Source: Bacteroidota bacterium | GTDB taxonomy: Bacteria > Bacteroidota > Ignavibacteria > Ignavibacteriales > SURF-24 | Direction of reading: 5' to 3' | Length of the DNA: 36,364 nt | Assembly (NCBI GenBank): GCA_030706145.1 | Contig: JAUZPB010000039.1 | Location: 1-36,364, forward strand | Shown here: positions 23,548-32,661 of the stretch, piece by piece | Layout: each line of letters starts with the position of its first letter | Numbering within the stretch: position 1 is the first letter of the stretch | The notes under the pieces: model-generated | What the model was told of the DNA's origin: nothing | Database searches by the model: none | The model's input: only the letters and a program-made list of their open reading frames with translations | Position numbers and translations under genes: made by a program

Positions 23548-24036
23548 AGAGAATGTCAAAATATATCCATTATTATCTTTTGCAGAGAATTCTTTTGTAC
23601 CAAGAAAAGTCTGATGAAGTTCTCTTACGATAGTAGTTTTAACTGAAACCTTGTCATATAAAGGTACAATATTGGAAACCTGAAAGAAGAGTGATACTGT
23701 ACCGCCTGCAGGAGGATTGTTATAGATACCGAATTCCTCAGAAAAGCTTTCCCTGCTTTGAAGCATGATCTCTACCCTACCGAAAGCAAGAATAGCCCGG
23801 CTAAACTTACCAGTATCAGGAATAGTTACAATTGGTTCAAAACCGAAAGTCTTTTCATAAAAGTCGATAGTCTGGTTAACATTTTCGACCATAAGATTAG
23901 GAGTAACTCTCCTAAGTTTAGCTATTTCCTCAGGGTTACCCTTAAATTTCCGTCTCAAGGGAGATTCAGAATGTTTTATACAGCCGCTAAAGCTAGCCAA
24001 CAGTAAAAGTATAACAGATAATTTAAAAAATCGCAT
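23530..24036 (-). CDS. VOC-fold (glyoxalase-like) lipoprotein
   Basis: A 168-residue protein with a lipoprotein signal (MRFFKLSVILLLLASFSGC, lipidated C19) followed by a single VOC domain. The domain reads VTPNLMVENVNQTIDFYEKTFGF, then AILAFGRVEIMLQSRESF, then a second half ending FSAKDNNGYILTFSEA. VOC proteins bind small ligands or metals in antibiotic-resistance and dioxygenase-like roles. A lipid-anchored form is unusual, because most are cytoplasmic. The ATG at 24036 directly begins the signal sequence; an ATG ten codons earlier gives a worse N-terminus. The gene converges on the AAA+ gene and follows the PAS kinase gene by 88 bases. The specific activity is unknown. Confidence 0.85.
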   Translation of the reverse strand: MRFFKLSVILLLLASFSGCIKHSESPLRRKFKGNPEEIAKLRRVTPNLMVENVNQTIDFYEKTFGFEPIVTIPDTGKFSRAILAFGRVEIMLQSRESFSEEFGIYNNPPAGGTVSLFFQVSNIVPLYDKVSVKTTIVRELHQTFLGTKEFSAKDNNGYILTFSEALKK

Positions 24037-24124
24037 TTGAAAAATTCCAAAATCTTTACATATCATTGTACATAAAAAAAATAATTACTGCCAGTAATTT
24101 AACTATTTTACCAATTAAGTTTTA

Positions 24125-27100
24125 TTATTTCTTAACAGAATCTTTGAAAACCACAGTAAACACAGTTCCCTTCCCTTTTTCGCTTTCTACCAAAATCTCT
24201 GTATTATTTAGCTCCGAATACTTCTTAACGAGTGCGAGGCCAAGTCCATTACCTTCAAATCTTCTTGTATAACCAGTCTCCTCCTGCGAAAAGGAAGAAA
24301 ATATAAAAGGCAGATAGTCTTTTGAAATACCAATCCCAGTATCTCTTACTTCAACACAAAGCTGGTTCTGCTCATTTTCAAAGACTGTAATATCAACTTT
24401 ACCTGATTTTGTATATTTTAATGCATTGTCGATAAGGTTTTGGAAGAGTTGGGTTAAAGTATATACATCGCCAAAGACCTCAACTTTTTCACTTTTCTTA
24501 AAGAGCTCAAATCCCAATCCTTTAGCCGAGGCAGTATTAGAAAACTCCCTAAATAAACTCTCAAGAATATCCTCAAAGATATCCAGAGTCCTTATACTGA
24601 GTTCATAATTGCCGGATTGCAGCTGAGACATAGTCAGGATCATATCAATTGTTCTAGTAAGTCTGCGGCCGCCACTATCAATAATCTTAAAGCTTGAGGA
24701 GAGTTCATCTTTAATTTTGCCTTCAAGTTCTTCTTTAAGAAGTGAAGTAAAGCTTAATATTGTATTTATTGGCGTCCTGATCTCATGTGACATTTGTGCC
24801 AGAAAATCTGTTTTGAGTCTATCGGCCCTTTCGGCTGCTTCTTTAGCTAAACGCATTTCAGCTTCTGCCAAGAGGCGATTTTCCTCTACGTTAATTGCCG
24901 AAGCTCCAATGCCAAGAAGGCTAAGGTCATCTTCACTTGGTACAAGATCCTCTTTATAAGAGACGCAAAGCACGCCACTAGAGAAGCCTTCGACATGAAT
25001 AGGGATTCCAAGTATTGTTTTAATGCCAAAATCTCTAATATTTGGATCTGTTACAAAGTAGTCAGTTTCTTCAAGATTTCGGAGTGTATTAAACCCTGAA
25101 AGCCTGCCATTGATAAAGTCGAAGAAAACATGTCCTTCAGGGTCATCGATCTCTCGAAAGTCCTTAGGTGTATTCCACTTTGACAGTAGTGTCAATTTCC
25201 CATTTTCAAGCTTAGTATATGTAGCATAATCGGCATTTAATTCATTGCCTACAAAGGAAACAATGCTGTCAATATTTTCATTACCATTAGCACCAAAGCC
25301 AAGGAAGCATTCATTTAATCCGGTAAGTCTTTGTTCAGCAATTTTCCTTTCAGTAATGTCATGGAAAATGCTAACCAAAACAGGTTTTGAGCCATCAAGT
25401 TCCAGCATTGAATTTAATACTTCGACCCAAACTTTTTTCCCATTCCAAAGTATAATCTCTTGCTGGAATTTTTTACGGATTGTTTTTGTCCTGAACCTGG
25501 CAAGGTGTCTGGATAAGATCCCAAGGCGTATTTCTTTTTTGAAGATCTCTGCAAAGGATTTACCAACAATATAATCTTTACTAACATCAAACATTTTGCA
25601 AAAAGACTCATTTACCATCAAAACAGTTCCATTTTCATCAGTAAGGCGTAATCCATCGGCAGAATTTTCCCATACCAGGCGGAATAAAGTCTCGGACTTG
25701 CGGAGGTTTTCCTTTGCAATAACGCTATCTGTAATGTCACGTACCATGACCAGTACTTCATTTTCGCCAGTTGGGACAATCCTGGCCTCCTCGTGCATGA
25801 TCTGCCCTTTAAAGGGGAAATCATATTCATAGACCTGGTGTTCCCTGGTTTCAAGAGCCACCTTTGATTTTTCAATAGTAAGCCTTGCAACTTCCGGAGG
25901 AAGGATTTCATCGACTCTCCTTCCAATGAGCATATCAGGTGGAAGGAGTAATTTTGAATCGTCGCTAGACTGCACCCCGACAAAGTAGTTGTCTTTGTTA
26001 ATCATAAAAAGCAGGTCAGGGATTGCATTAATAATTGCCTGAATTTTTCTTTGATTTGTCTTCAGGGCTTCTTCGACGCGTTTTCTTTCTGTAATATCCA
26101 GTAAAGAGACAATACTTTTATCTGTGCCGGGTATCAGAGCTACTGTATTGATAATATTTCTAATATTACCCCATCTATCAACGAATTTAAACTCATAGCT
26201 ACCGGGGGCAGCACCTGGATTTTTCCTTCTCAAGTTGTGGTAATCTAATAATCTTTCTTTATCGCCGGGGGCAATAAATTCCGTAAAAGGTTTTTTCCCT
26301 AATATTTCATCTTTAGAATAGCCGCTTAAATTTTCAAATTCACCATTAACAAGTGAAATTGTTCCATCAGCTTCAACAATCTGAGTTGAAGTTCCTGTAT
26401 TTTCAAAAGTAATCCTGTATTTTTCTTCGCTTTGCCTAATAGTCTGCAGGTCCTGCTTCCTATCAGAAATATCCCTTGCAATTGCCTGAATAGCAGGTTC
26501 ACCTTCAAAAAGAAAGACGCCAGCAGAGATCTCGACATCAACAACTGAACCATCAACCCTAAGCAATCTAACTTCAGTCAATGGAGCAGATCGTCCGGTT
26601 TTATTCATATATTTGAATCTTTCGACAACTAATTCTTTTGATTCAGCACTTACCAGGTCGAGTGGTGGTTTACCAATCAAGTCGTTTTTATCTTTTGCGC
26701 CGAAAATTTTGACAGCCGTTTCATTACAGAATAGGACTTTATTATCTCTATGAACAATGATAGCATAGGGAGAAAGTTCGATCAGGTTTTTGGCATTTTC
26801 AGCAAACTGGATAATTTTTTGTTCGTTAAGTTTTCTTTCTGTTATATCCCTGAAAACCAGGACAACGCCTATAATATTATTTTTATCATCTCTAATTGGT
26901 GAAGCACTGTCATCAATTGGAATTTCTTTGCCATTTTTAGAGATAAGGAGAGTATGATTAGCAAGTCCAACAACTGCTCCATTACGAATAACCTTAGCTA
27001 CCGGATGTTCAATTTTTTCCCTGGTAAATTCATTTATAATATTAAAAATTTCCTCAAGGGGTTTGCCATCTGCTTCTGAGTAAGAAAATCCGGTCAGACT

Positions 27101-27592
27101 TTCGGCCACAGTGTTCATAAATGTAACTAATCCATTAACATTCGTAGCAATTACAGCATCACCAATACTCTTAAGAGTAGTTGAGAGCCATCTTTGACTA
27201 GCTTTTAGTCTGCTTTCAGTCTTAAACTTATAGAGAGCCATTTCAATCACGGTAAAAAGTTCTCTTTGATCAAAAGGTTTTAAGACATAGCCAAATGGGT
27301 CGGTAAGTTTAGCTCTTTGAATGGTAATAGTGTCAGAATTAGCAGTAAGGAAGACGACAGGGATATCAAATTTATCTTTAATAATTTCACTTGCCTGAAT
27401 GCCATCAATATTTCCCGGAAGGCCAATATCCATAAGAACCAGGTCGGGAGAAGCAGCAGATATTTTTTCAATTGCATCTTCTCCACTACTACTGATACCT
27501 GAAATCTCATAACCCATAGCTTCAAGATCACATTTTAAGTCAAGAGCAACTATACTTTCATCTTCAACGATGAATATTTTGGCTTTAATCAT
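24125..27592 (-). CDS. REC-5xPAS-GAF hybrid histidine kinase
   Basis: A 1155-residue soluble kinase. An N-terminal receiver has phosphoacceptor D55 (LVLMDIGLPG). Five PAS modules follow (starting near 135, 260, 385, 510 and 635), most ending in the DITERK-type PAC motif. A GAF domain covers about 760-910 (NELNADYATYTKLENGKL to IHVEGFSSGVLCVSY). HisKA has H936 (LAQMSHEIRTPINTIL), and the ATPase domain has LIDNALKYTKSG, DTGIGISKD and GNGLGLALVKK. No membrane segment is seen. A receiver at the front suggests input from another kinase, and the neighbouring HisKA_2 kinase (78 bases upstream) is the natural candidate. The signals sensed by the PAS/GAF array are unknown. Confidence 0.9.
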   Translation of the reverse strand: MIKAKIFIVEDESIVALDLKCDLEAMGYEISGISSSGEDAIEKISAASPDLVLMDIGLPGNIDGIQASEIIKDKFDIPVVFLTANSDTITIQRAKLTDPFGYVLKPFDQRELFTVIEMALYKFKTESRLKASQRWLSTTLKSIGDAVIATNVNGLVTFMNTVAESLTGFSYSEADGKPLEEIFNIINEFTREKIEHPVAKVIRNGAVVGLANHTLLISKNGKEIPIDDSASPIRDDKNNIIGVVLVFRDITERKLNEQKIIQFAENAKNLIELSPYAIIVHRDNKVLFCNETAVKIFGAKDKNDLIGKPPLDLVSAESKELVVERFKYMNKTGRSAPLTEVRLLRVDGSVVDVEISAGVFLFEGEPAIQAIARDISDRKQDLQTIRQSEEKYRITFENTGTSTQIVEADGTISLVNGEFENLSGYSKDEILGKKPFTEFIAPGDKERLLDYHNLRRKNPGAAPGSYEFKFVDRWGNIRNIINTVALIPGTDKSIVSLLDITERKRVEEALKTNQRKIQAIINAIPDLLFMINKDNYFVGVQSSDDSKLLLPPDMLIGRRVDEILPPEVARLTIEKSKVALETREHQVYEYDFPFKGQIMHEEARIVPTGENEVLVMVRDITDSVIAKENLRKSETLFRLVWENSADGLRLTDENGTVLMVNESFCKMFDVSKDYIVGKSFAEIFKKEIRLGILSRHLARFRTKTIRKKFQQEIILWNGKKVWVEVLNSMLELDGSKPVLVSIFHDITERKIAEQRLTGLNECFLGFGANGNENIDSIVSFVGNELNADYATYTKLENGKLTLLSKWNTPKDFREIDDPEGHVFFDFINGRLSGFNTLRNLEETDYFVTDPNIRDFGIKTILGIPIHVEGFSSGVLCVSYKEDLVPSEDDLSLLGIGASAINVEENRLLAEAEMRLAKEAAERADRLKTDFLAQMSHEIRTPINTILSFTSLLKEELEGKIKDELSSSFKIIDSGGRRLTRTIDMILTMSQLQSGNYELSIRTLDIFEDILESLFREFSNTASAKGLGFELFKKSEKVEVFGDVYTLTQLFQNLIDNALKYTKSGKVDITVFENEQNQLCVEVRDTGIGISKDYLPFIFSSFSQEETGYTRRFEGNGLGLALVKKYSELNNTEILVESEKGKGTVFTVVFKDSVKK

Positions 27593-27670
27593 TATCTAAA
27601 AGGCTCCGGTGATTTCCCGATCGGAGATCGATGCAAGAAAAACAAATGAAATTTGAAAAAAAAATCCAAC

Positions 27671-29764
27671 TTAGTTTTTTCGAAGTGGAAATATAATAAT
27701 AAATTCGGTTATCCCGCTGAAATTTAATACTAATTTTCCTTTTAACTGATCTGTTAAGATCTTAACAAGTTGAAGTCCAAGTGTCTGAGGGTTTTCGAAG
27801 GCATCCTTTGGAAAAGTGGTGCCATTGTTGCTAATTTTCATCTTATACTCAGAATCTCCACAAGCCATAAAACTAACGAGTATCTGACCACCCAAGGTAC
27901 TATCCGGGAAAGCATGTTTTATTGCATTAGTTACAAGTTCATTTATAATTAAACCGCAAGGGATAGCAGTATCGACTCCAAGAAACAAATTATCTTCGAT
28001 CTCCAGTTTAAGATCAATGTAATTAGTGCTAACCTGGTAGGAATGGAAAAGACTTGTAGTCAAGCTTCTAGCATAATCGCAGAAGTTAATTTCAGCCAGG
28101 TTATCAGACTTATATAATCTCTCATGGATCAAAGCCATTGATTTAATGCGGTTTTGGCTGTTTTTGAACATTTCGAGAGCACTTTTATCTTTTACATAGC
28201 CTGATTGAAGGTTAAGAAGGCTTGAAATGATCTGAAGATTATTCTTAACCCTGTGATGGATCTCTTTAAGAAGTATTTCTTTTTCCTTCAGGGAAGCTTG
28301 AATGTTTCTTTCAGATTCTTTACGTTCTTCAATATTTCGGCCAATGCCCAGAGCACCGAAGACTTTTCCGGCCTCAATATTTGGAGTAGCTGTAATCTCA
28401 TAAGTCATATATTTACCTGACTTATCCATAATTCTTAATTCAAAGCTAGAAGGAGTAATGCCGCTACTTATAATCTTCACATTTTCCAAAGCGATATTTA
28501 TGTCATCCGGGTGAACCAGAGGGCCAAAATATTTGCCAAGCCAGTCTTCTTTTTTCCATCCGGTCAGCTTTTCAAAAGCAGGGTTAAGTGATGAAAATAA
28601 ATTTTCCTTATGAGAAAGGCTAAATATGATCTCAGGTGCATTTTCCACAAGATTTCTATAGCGTTCCTGGCTTTCTAAAATTTTCCTCTCGGCCTCTTTT
28701 TTTTCAGTAATATCACGAACAAGGGTCTGAAGATAAATGCTATCGTTAAACTCAATTTTGCTGAGAGCTATCTCTACATTTATTATCTCGCCTTCCTTAT
28801 TATAATAGTCCCACTCAAAGAACTGTGTTTCCCCTTTCAGGGCCAAATTTATATAGTTTTCAGCAACAATTCTTAGCTCTTTAGGATCTCCGATCTGATT
28901 TACAATTTCAGTGGGAAAGCATCCAATAATCTCACTTTTCGATTTTTGGAACATTATTGAAGCTCTTTTATTACAGTCAATTACCCTGCTATCCTTTAAG
29001 AGCAAGATAGCATCATTAGCGTAATCGAAAACCGAATGGTATTTAATTTCGCTAAAGAGCAATGCCTCACGCTGAGCTTTCAGCCTGTCTATCATCTTAT
29101 TAAAAGAATGAACCAGGTGACCGACCTCATCTTTTAATTTTGTTTCAAGTCTGCTTGAGTAATTTTGATCAGACATTTCCCCCATTGCCTGGTTTAACTG
29201 CCTGATGGGAAAGACAATGATCTTCTTAAGGCTGAAATAAATAGCTAAAACCAGAATTAGCGAGACAATAAATGTCTGAAAAATAAGTTTAACAACTAAT
29301 TCAAGTAGTTCATTGTTAATCTTTTTATATGAATAAAAGTATTCGAAATAGCCAATTCTTGAAGGATGCTTTATTTCAGTTTCAACTTTTTTAACATCTG
29401 AATTATTTTTAAAAAGGCCAGAAGATGAAGGTTCAGTATAATCCCAATGAACTACACCATTAATATTTCTTGCGCCAATAAGAAACTCTCTGTTTTCCTG
29501 TCTTAGAGCTAAAGCAATTGTTTCATCAGACTTTAGTTCATATGAAAGAATTCTTTTGATCTCAGGAAGGTTATATGTCCATAAGGGTTCTCTAAGGATG
29601 AAAGAGAGCCTGTTAAGCCTGATCTTTAAGGTATTTTCACTCTGTTCAATTAACCTGCTTTTTTCCATCTGATAATTAAAATAACCGAGCAGACCTAAAG
29701 TAACAACTACGCTAACTGTAAGTATAAATACTATCTTAAACAGAATGCTATTTTTAATTTTCAT
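27671..29764 (-). CDS. Membrane sensor kinase, HAMP-PAS-PAS-HisKA_2
   Basis: A 697-residue inner-membrane kinase. A transmembrane helix at about 7-27, a periplasmic sensor part to about 160, a second helix at about 162-183 and a HAMP domain precede two PAS domains (about 243-370 and 372-490). The phosphorylation domain is the HisKA_2 type (EIHHRVKNNLQIISSLLNLQ, H503/H504), followed by an ATPase domain (NELVTNAIKHAF, LGLQLVKILTDQL). HisKA_2 kinases often signal to receivers without DNA-binding domains. It follows a periplasmic solute-binding protein gene by 51 bases, so a binding protein presenting ligand to this sensor is a reasonable inference. It precedes the REC-PAS-GAF kinase. Confidence 0.9.
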   Translation of the reverse strand: MKIKNSILFKIVFILTVSVVVTLGLLGYFNYQMEKSRLIEQSENTLKIRLNRLSFILREPLWTYNLPEIKRILSYELKSDETIALALRQENREFLIGARNINGVVHWDYTEPSSSGLFKNNSDVKKVETEIKHPSRIGYFEYFYSYKKINNELLELVVKLIFQTFIVSLILVLAIYFSLKKIIVFPIRQLNQAMGEMSDQNYSSRLETKLKDEVGHLVHSFNKMIDRLKAQREALLFSEIKYHSVFDYANDAILLLKDSRVIDCNKRASIMFQKSKSEIIGCFPTEIVNQIGDPKELRIVAENYINLALKGETQFFEWDYYNKEGEIINVEIALSKIEFNDSIYLQTLVRDITEKKEAERKILESQERYRNLVENAPEIIFSLSHKENLFSSLNPAFEKLTGWKKEDWLGKYFGPLVHPDDINIALENVKIISSGITPSSFELRIMDKSGKYMTYEITATPNIEAGKVFGALGIGRNIEERKESERNIQASLKEKEILLKEIHHRVKNNLQIISSLLNLQSGYVKDKSALEMFKNSQNRIKSMALIHERLYKSDNLAEINFCDYARSLTTSLFHSYQVSTNYIDLKLEIEDNLFLGVDTAIPCGLIINELVTNAIKHAFPDSTLGGQILVSFMACGDSEYKMKISNNGTTFPKDAFENPQTLGLQLVKILTDQLKGKLVLNFSGITEFIIIFPLRKN

Positions 29765-29815
29765 AAGATGGTTAAGCTAAATTGTAAATAATTATTAGTA
29801 TTTAAGAGTTTAGGC

Positions 29816-30745
29816 TCACTTTGCATATTTCAACAAAATCTCTTTATATCTGGCTGTCTTCTTAAAAGCCTGCAAATGCTTTGAGAATTCCTCAACAAAT
29901 TTTCTGCTAATTTTCTTTTTCGAGAAAGCGGTATAAATTGGGTCCTTACAAACAGAGGGTTTTAGGAATGTAAATTTATTGACGTTATCCATTCTTGCTG
30001 CAAGAAATTTGATCCCTTCAATAGGGCCAATACCAAGCTGAACTCTTTTGTTCGCAACTAGTCTGATAATATCGTTATTATAAGTTACTTCGCTTTTTTT
30101 TAGATAATTTGCTTTATCAAAATATTTACCATAGCTGGTTGATGATCTGACACCGATGGAATAATTTTTAAGTTTCTGAAGGTTTCCATCAAAACTGATA
30201 TGGTTATTATTCAAGCAGAAAAATCCAACTTCTAAAAGGACATTACAGGTTGAAGGAAACCAAAGGAACTGTTCCCGTTCGGGTGTCTTAAATATAGAAA
30301 TTAGTGCATCGGCACTGCCTGATTTAACCATTTCAATACATCTGGCCCAAGGATATATCTTATAAACTGCATGAATTCCCATTGAAGAAAGCACTTCTTT
30401 AGTAATGTCAGCTTCAAAGCCTGTAGGTTTAAGATAATCAAAACTAATAAGTAAGCTTCTAAGCTCCTCAGTAGAAACTTCTGAAAGATCAGAATTAAGC
30501 TCGTAGCAATTAGTATGTTTATTATACCTGTAGCAGCTAAAAAGCAAGCTCTGATCTTCAGGGTCACTGATCTTTTGCAGTAGTTCTTTATTGAAGGCAT
30601 CTTTTGCAATACTTGAAGGGACATCTTCGTAATAGGTATTAGGAGGATAATGTTCCATAACCACAGTAAATTGTGCCTTGGCATAGCCAGGTAAGACTAA
30701 GAAAAGGAACCATATACAGATAAATATTTTCGATAATAATATCAT
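29816..30745 (-). CDS. Periplasmic solute-binding protein, family 3-like
   Basis: A 309-residue exported protein. A signal peptide (MILLSKIFICIWFLFLVLPGYAKAQ) is followed by an SBP_bac_3-like fold. Recognisable parts are GFEADITKEVLSSMGIHAVYKIYPWARCIEMVKSGSADALIS and the later block SIGVRSSTSYGKYF, with ARYKEILLKYAK at the end. Family members bind amino acids or similar small molecules. No ABC transporter permease or ATPase gene is next to it. It sits between the PduT-like gene (20 bases) and a membrane kinase (51 bases), so it may work as a sensor input rather than in transport. The ATG at 30745 is chosen over a TTG two codons earlier; neither has a clear ribosome site. Confidence 0.82.
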   Translation of the reverse strand: MILLSKIFICIWFLFLVLPGYAKAQFTVVMEHYPPNTYYEDVPSSIAKDAFNKELLQKISDPEDQSLLFSCYRYNKHTNCYELNSDLSEVSTEELRSLLISFDYLKPTGFEADITKEVLSSMGIHAVYKIYPWARCIEMVKSGSADALISIFKTPEREQFLWFPSTCNVLLEVGFFCLNNNHISFDGNLQKLKNYSIGVRSSTSYGKYFDKANYLKKSEVTYNNDIIRLVANKRVQLGIGPIEGIKFLAARMDNVNKFTFLKPSVCKDPIYTAFSKKKISRKFVEEFSKHLQAFKKTARYKEILLKYAK

Positions 30746-30765
30746 TTGCAAATAGTCATTACTTA

Positions 30766-31317
30766 TCAGATCATTTCATTTAACAATTCCTGTCTTGGAG
30801 AAGCAATTACAACTTTGTTGACCAGTAGTCCCCTGTCAGAGGCGACTTTAGCACCGGCTTCAACAGCAGCAGAGACTGCAGCAACTTCTCCTGTACAAGT
30901 AAAGAAAGCTTTTCCGCCTAAGGCCATAGCCAGTCTAAGTTCAATCAGAGTCACAGAAGCAGATTTAACAGCAGCATCAGCAGCTTCGATAAGAGATGCG
31001 ACAGAAAAAGTCTCAACTATACCTAAAGACTCAAGTGTCTGAATGCCGCTATGTCCGGCAATAGCAGGAAAGATCTGTTCGTGAACATTAGGTATAACAA
31101 ATGTATCAATAACTGCAAAACCAATTTTACTTACAGCTGAATCAACAGCAGTCTGAACTGCAGCAACATCTCCTCCAATAAGTACAATATATTTACCGGA
31201 ACAGATAGTCCGGGAAATTATCAGTTCTACATCTGAGGTCTTAAGCATAGTATCTGCTGCAAGCATACCAGCAGCAATGCTAGATAGTTCGATTAAACCA
31301 ATTGAGTTCTTTTCCAT
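30766..31317 (-). CDS. pduT: PduT-like tandem-BMC shell protein with Fe-S cysteine
   Basis: A 183-residue protein made of two BMC domains (about 4-85 and 98-175; IGLIELSSIAAGMLAADTML and VGIVETFSVASLIEAADAAV-like starts). It forms pseudohexameric trimers in microcompartment shells. Its closest match from memory is PduT: LISRTICSGKYIVLIGGDVAAVQ resembles the segment that holds the PduT pore cysteine, here C39. In PduT three such cysteines from the trimer bind a [4Fe-4S] cluster at the pore. The gene follows the PduS-like gene by 24 bases, the same pair as in propanediol utilisation. No other shell protein or signature enzyme is in the window, so the compartment, if any, must be encoded elsewhere. 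Confidence 0.92.
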   Translation of the reverse strand: MEKNSIGLIELSSIAAGMLAADTMLKTSDVELIISRTICSGKYIVLIGGDVAAVQTAVDSAVSKIGFAVIDTFVIPNVHEQIFPAIAGHSGIQTLESLGIVETFSVASLIEAADAAVKSASVTLIELRLAMALGGKAFFTCTGEVAAVSAAVEAGAKVASDRGLLVNKVVIASPRQELLNEMI

Positions 31318-31341
31318 TTACTTTTATTTTTGTCTTTTTAC

Positions 31342-32658
31342 TTACACTGCAATAATTTTTAAATAATCTTCAGAAATTTCAGTAACCTTTCCGCCAATTG
31401 AAGCATGAACATTAGCACCAAGTTTCCCTTCTGGTATAGCTGCAATTAGTTGTCCTTTTTTTACATGGTCCCCTATTTTAACAACCGGAACAGAGGGTTC
31501 ACCAACATGCTGTTTAAGATAAATTTTTACAGAATGAGGAATTAGCTCCTCTTTATTAAAGGGAGTATGCAGGTTAAAGTTTTGAAGGTTAAGTTTTTTA
31601 ATAAGCTGTTTTACAGGAACTCTTCTGCCTTCTTTTATAGGATGCACTTTTACAGGGTGAGACTGGACATATTTGAAAGAAGCTTTTCTCATTTCAGCTT
31701 TTGACTGGTCGCAAGCTTCTTTTGGATAAAGTTCTTCAGGACAGGAGTAAAGAGAACAAAGTCCGCAGCTGCAGCAAAGCTCAGCATACTGATTCCAAAG
31801 TTCTGAAGAAGCAGATGTAAATACTAAAGAGCGCATAACCTTATGGGGCTGGACATTATAGCCGAGCAAATATCTTGGGCAAAATTCAGTACATGAGCTG
31901 CACTGGTCACAAGCGGATTTTCCAATCCTCAACTTCGATGGCTGAGATCTCCCTTTTCTATTGACCAGGTAATGATCCTTAGGAAGGACGATAATACCAG
32001 CAGTAGTTTTCTTAACGACCTCATTAAGATCATAAGTCAAGCTTCCCATCATTACACCGCTAACAAAGATAGCATAATCACGAACTGAAGGGCCGCCAGC
32101 ATAGTCAATCAGCTTTTCAAAGCTTGTACCTAAAGGAGCAAAGAAAGTAGATGGTTTTTTAACAGCGCCCGTTACAGTCAGAAGTTTATCTGTAACAGGT
32201 ATTCCCTCTGCGGCTCTTGAAATATTAAAAAAGGTCTCAACGTTATTAACAATACATCCAACATTTAATGGGATACCAGCCGGAGGAATCAATCTTTTAG
32301 TAACAGAGTAGACCAGTTCATATTCATCCCCGGCAGGGTAAAAATCGCCGAGTTCGCAAATTTCGATTGGATGGTCAGAAATATTAGATTCAATAGCTTC
32401 AATGGCCTTTGCATTTTTGCTTTTTATGCCGAAATATCCAAGCCTGGCTGAAGTATTTTCGATCATAAGGCTCATGCCGTTAACAACTTCAGGAGCAAAG
32501 TTCACCATTACCTCAAAGTCTTTATGAAGAAGAGGTTCGCACTCGGCTCCATTAGCAATAACAAATTCAACTTTAGACTTTGCTTTAATGTGAGTAGGAA
32601 ACCCGGCACCTCCGGCACCAACGACTCCGGCATTAAGCAATTTCTCAACAAAGTCCAT
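31342..32658 (-). CDS. pduS: PduS/RnfC-like flavo-iron-sulfur protein
   Basis: A 438-residue protein related to PduS and to the RnfC subunit. The N-terminal FMN/NADH part has AGVVGAGGAGFPTHIK (10-25) and ECEPLLHKD (39-47). An SLBB-like middle region follows. Two [4Fe-4S] sites are C250/C253/C256/C260 and C295/C298/C301/C306. A C-terminal barrel-sandwich segment ends the protein (about 395-438, VKIGDHVKKGQLIAAIPEG). In Salmonella, PduS takes electrons from NADH and is linked to cobalamin reduction, and PduT is its shell partner. The order PduS then PduT is kept here. No cobalamin-dependent diol dehydratase is present. It starts three bases after the phosphatase gene. Confidence 0.92.
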   Translation of the reverse strand: MDFVEKLLNAGVVGAGGAGFPTHIKAKSKVEFVIANGAECEPLLHKDFEVMVNFAPEVVNGMSLMIENTSARLGYFGIKSKNAKAIEAIESNISDHPIEICELGDFYPAGDEYELVYSVTKRLIPPAGIPLNVGCIVNNVETFFNISRAAEGIPVTDKLLTVTGAVKKPSTFFAPLGTSFEKLIDYAGGPSVRDYAIFVSGVMMGSLTYDLNEVVKKTTAGIIVLPKDHYLVNRKGRSQPSKLRIGKSACDQCSSCTEFCPRYLLGYNVQPHKVMRSLVFTSASSELWNQYAELCCSCGLCSLYSCPEELYPKEACDQSKAEMRKASFKYVQSHPVKVHPIKEGRRVPVKQLIKKLNLQNFNLHTPFNKEELIPHSVKIYLKQHVGEPSVPVVKIGDHVKKGQLIAAIPEGKLGANVHASIGGKVTEISEDYLKIIAV

Positions 32659-32661
32659 AAC

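Noticed and set aside
31342-32658. RnfC subunit of a membrane Rnf complex
   Set aside because: No rnfABDEG genes are nearby, the protein resembles PduS at its N-terminus (ECEPLLHKD), and a PduT-like gene follows directly.
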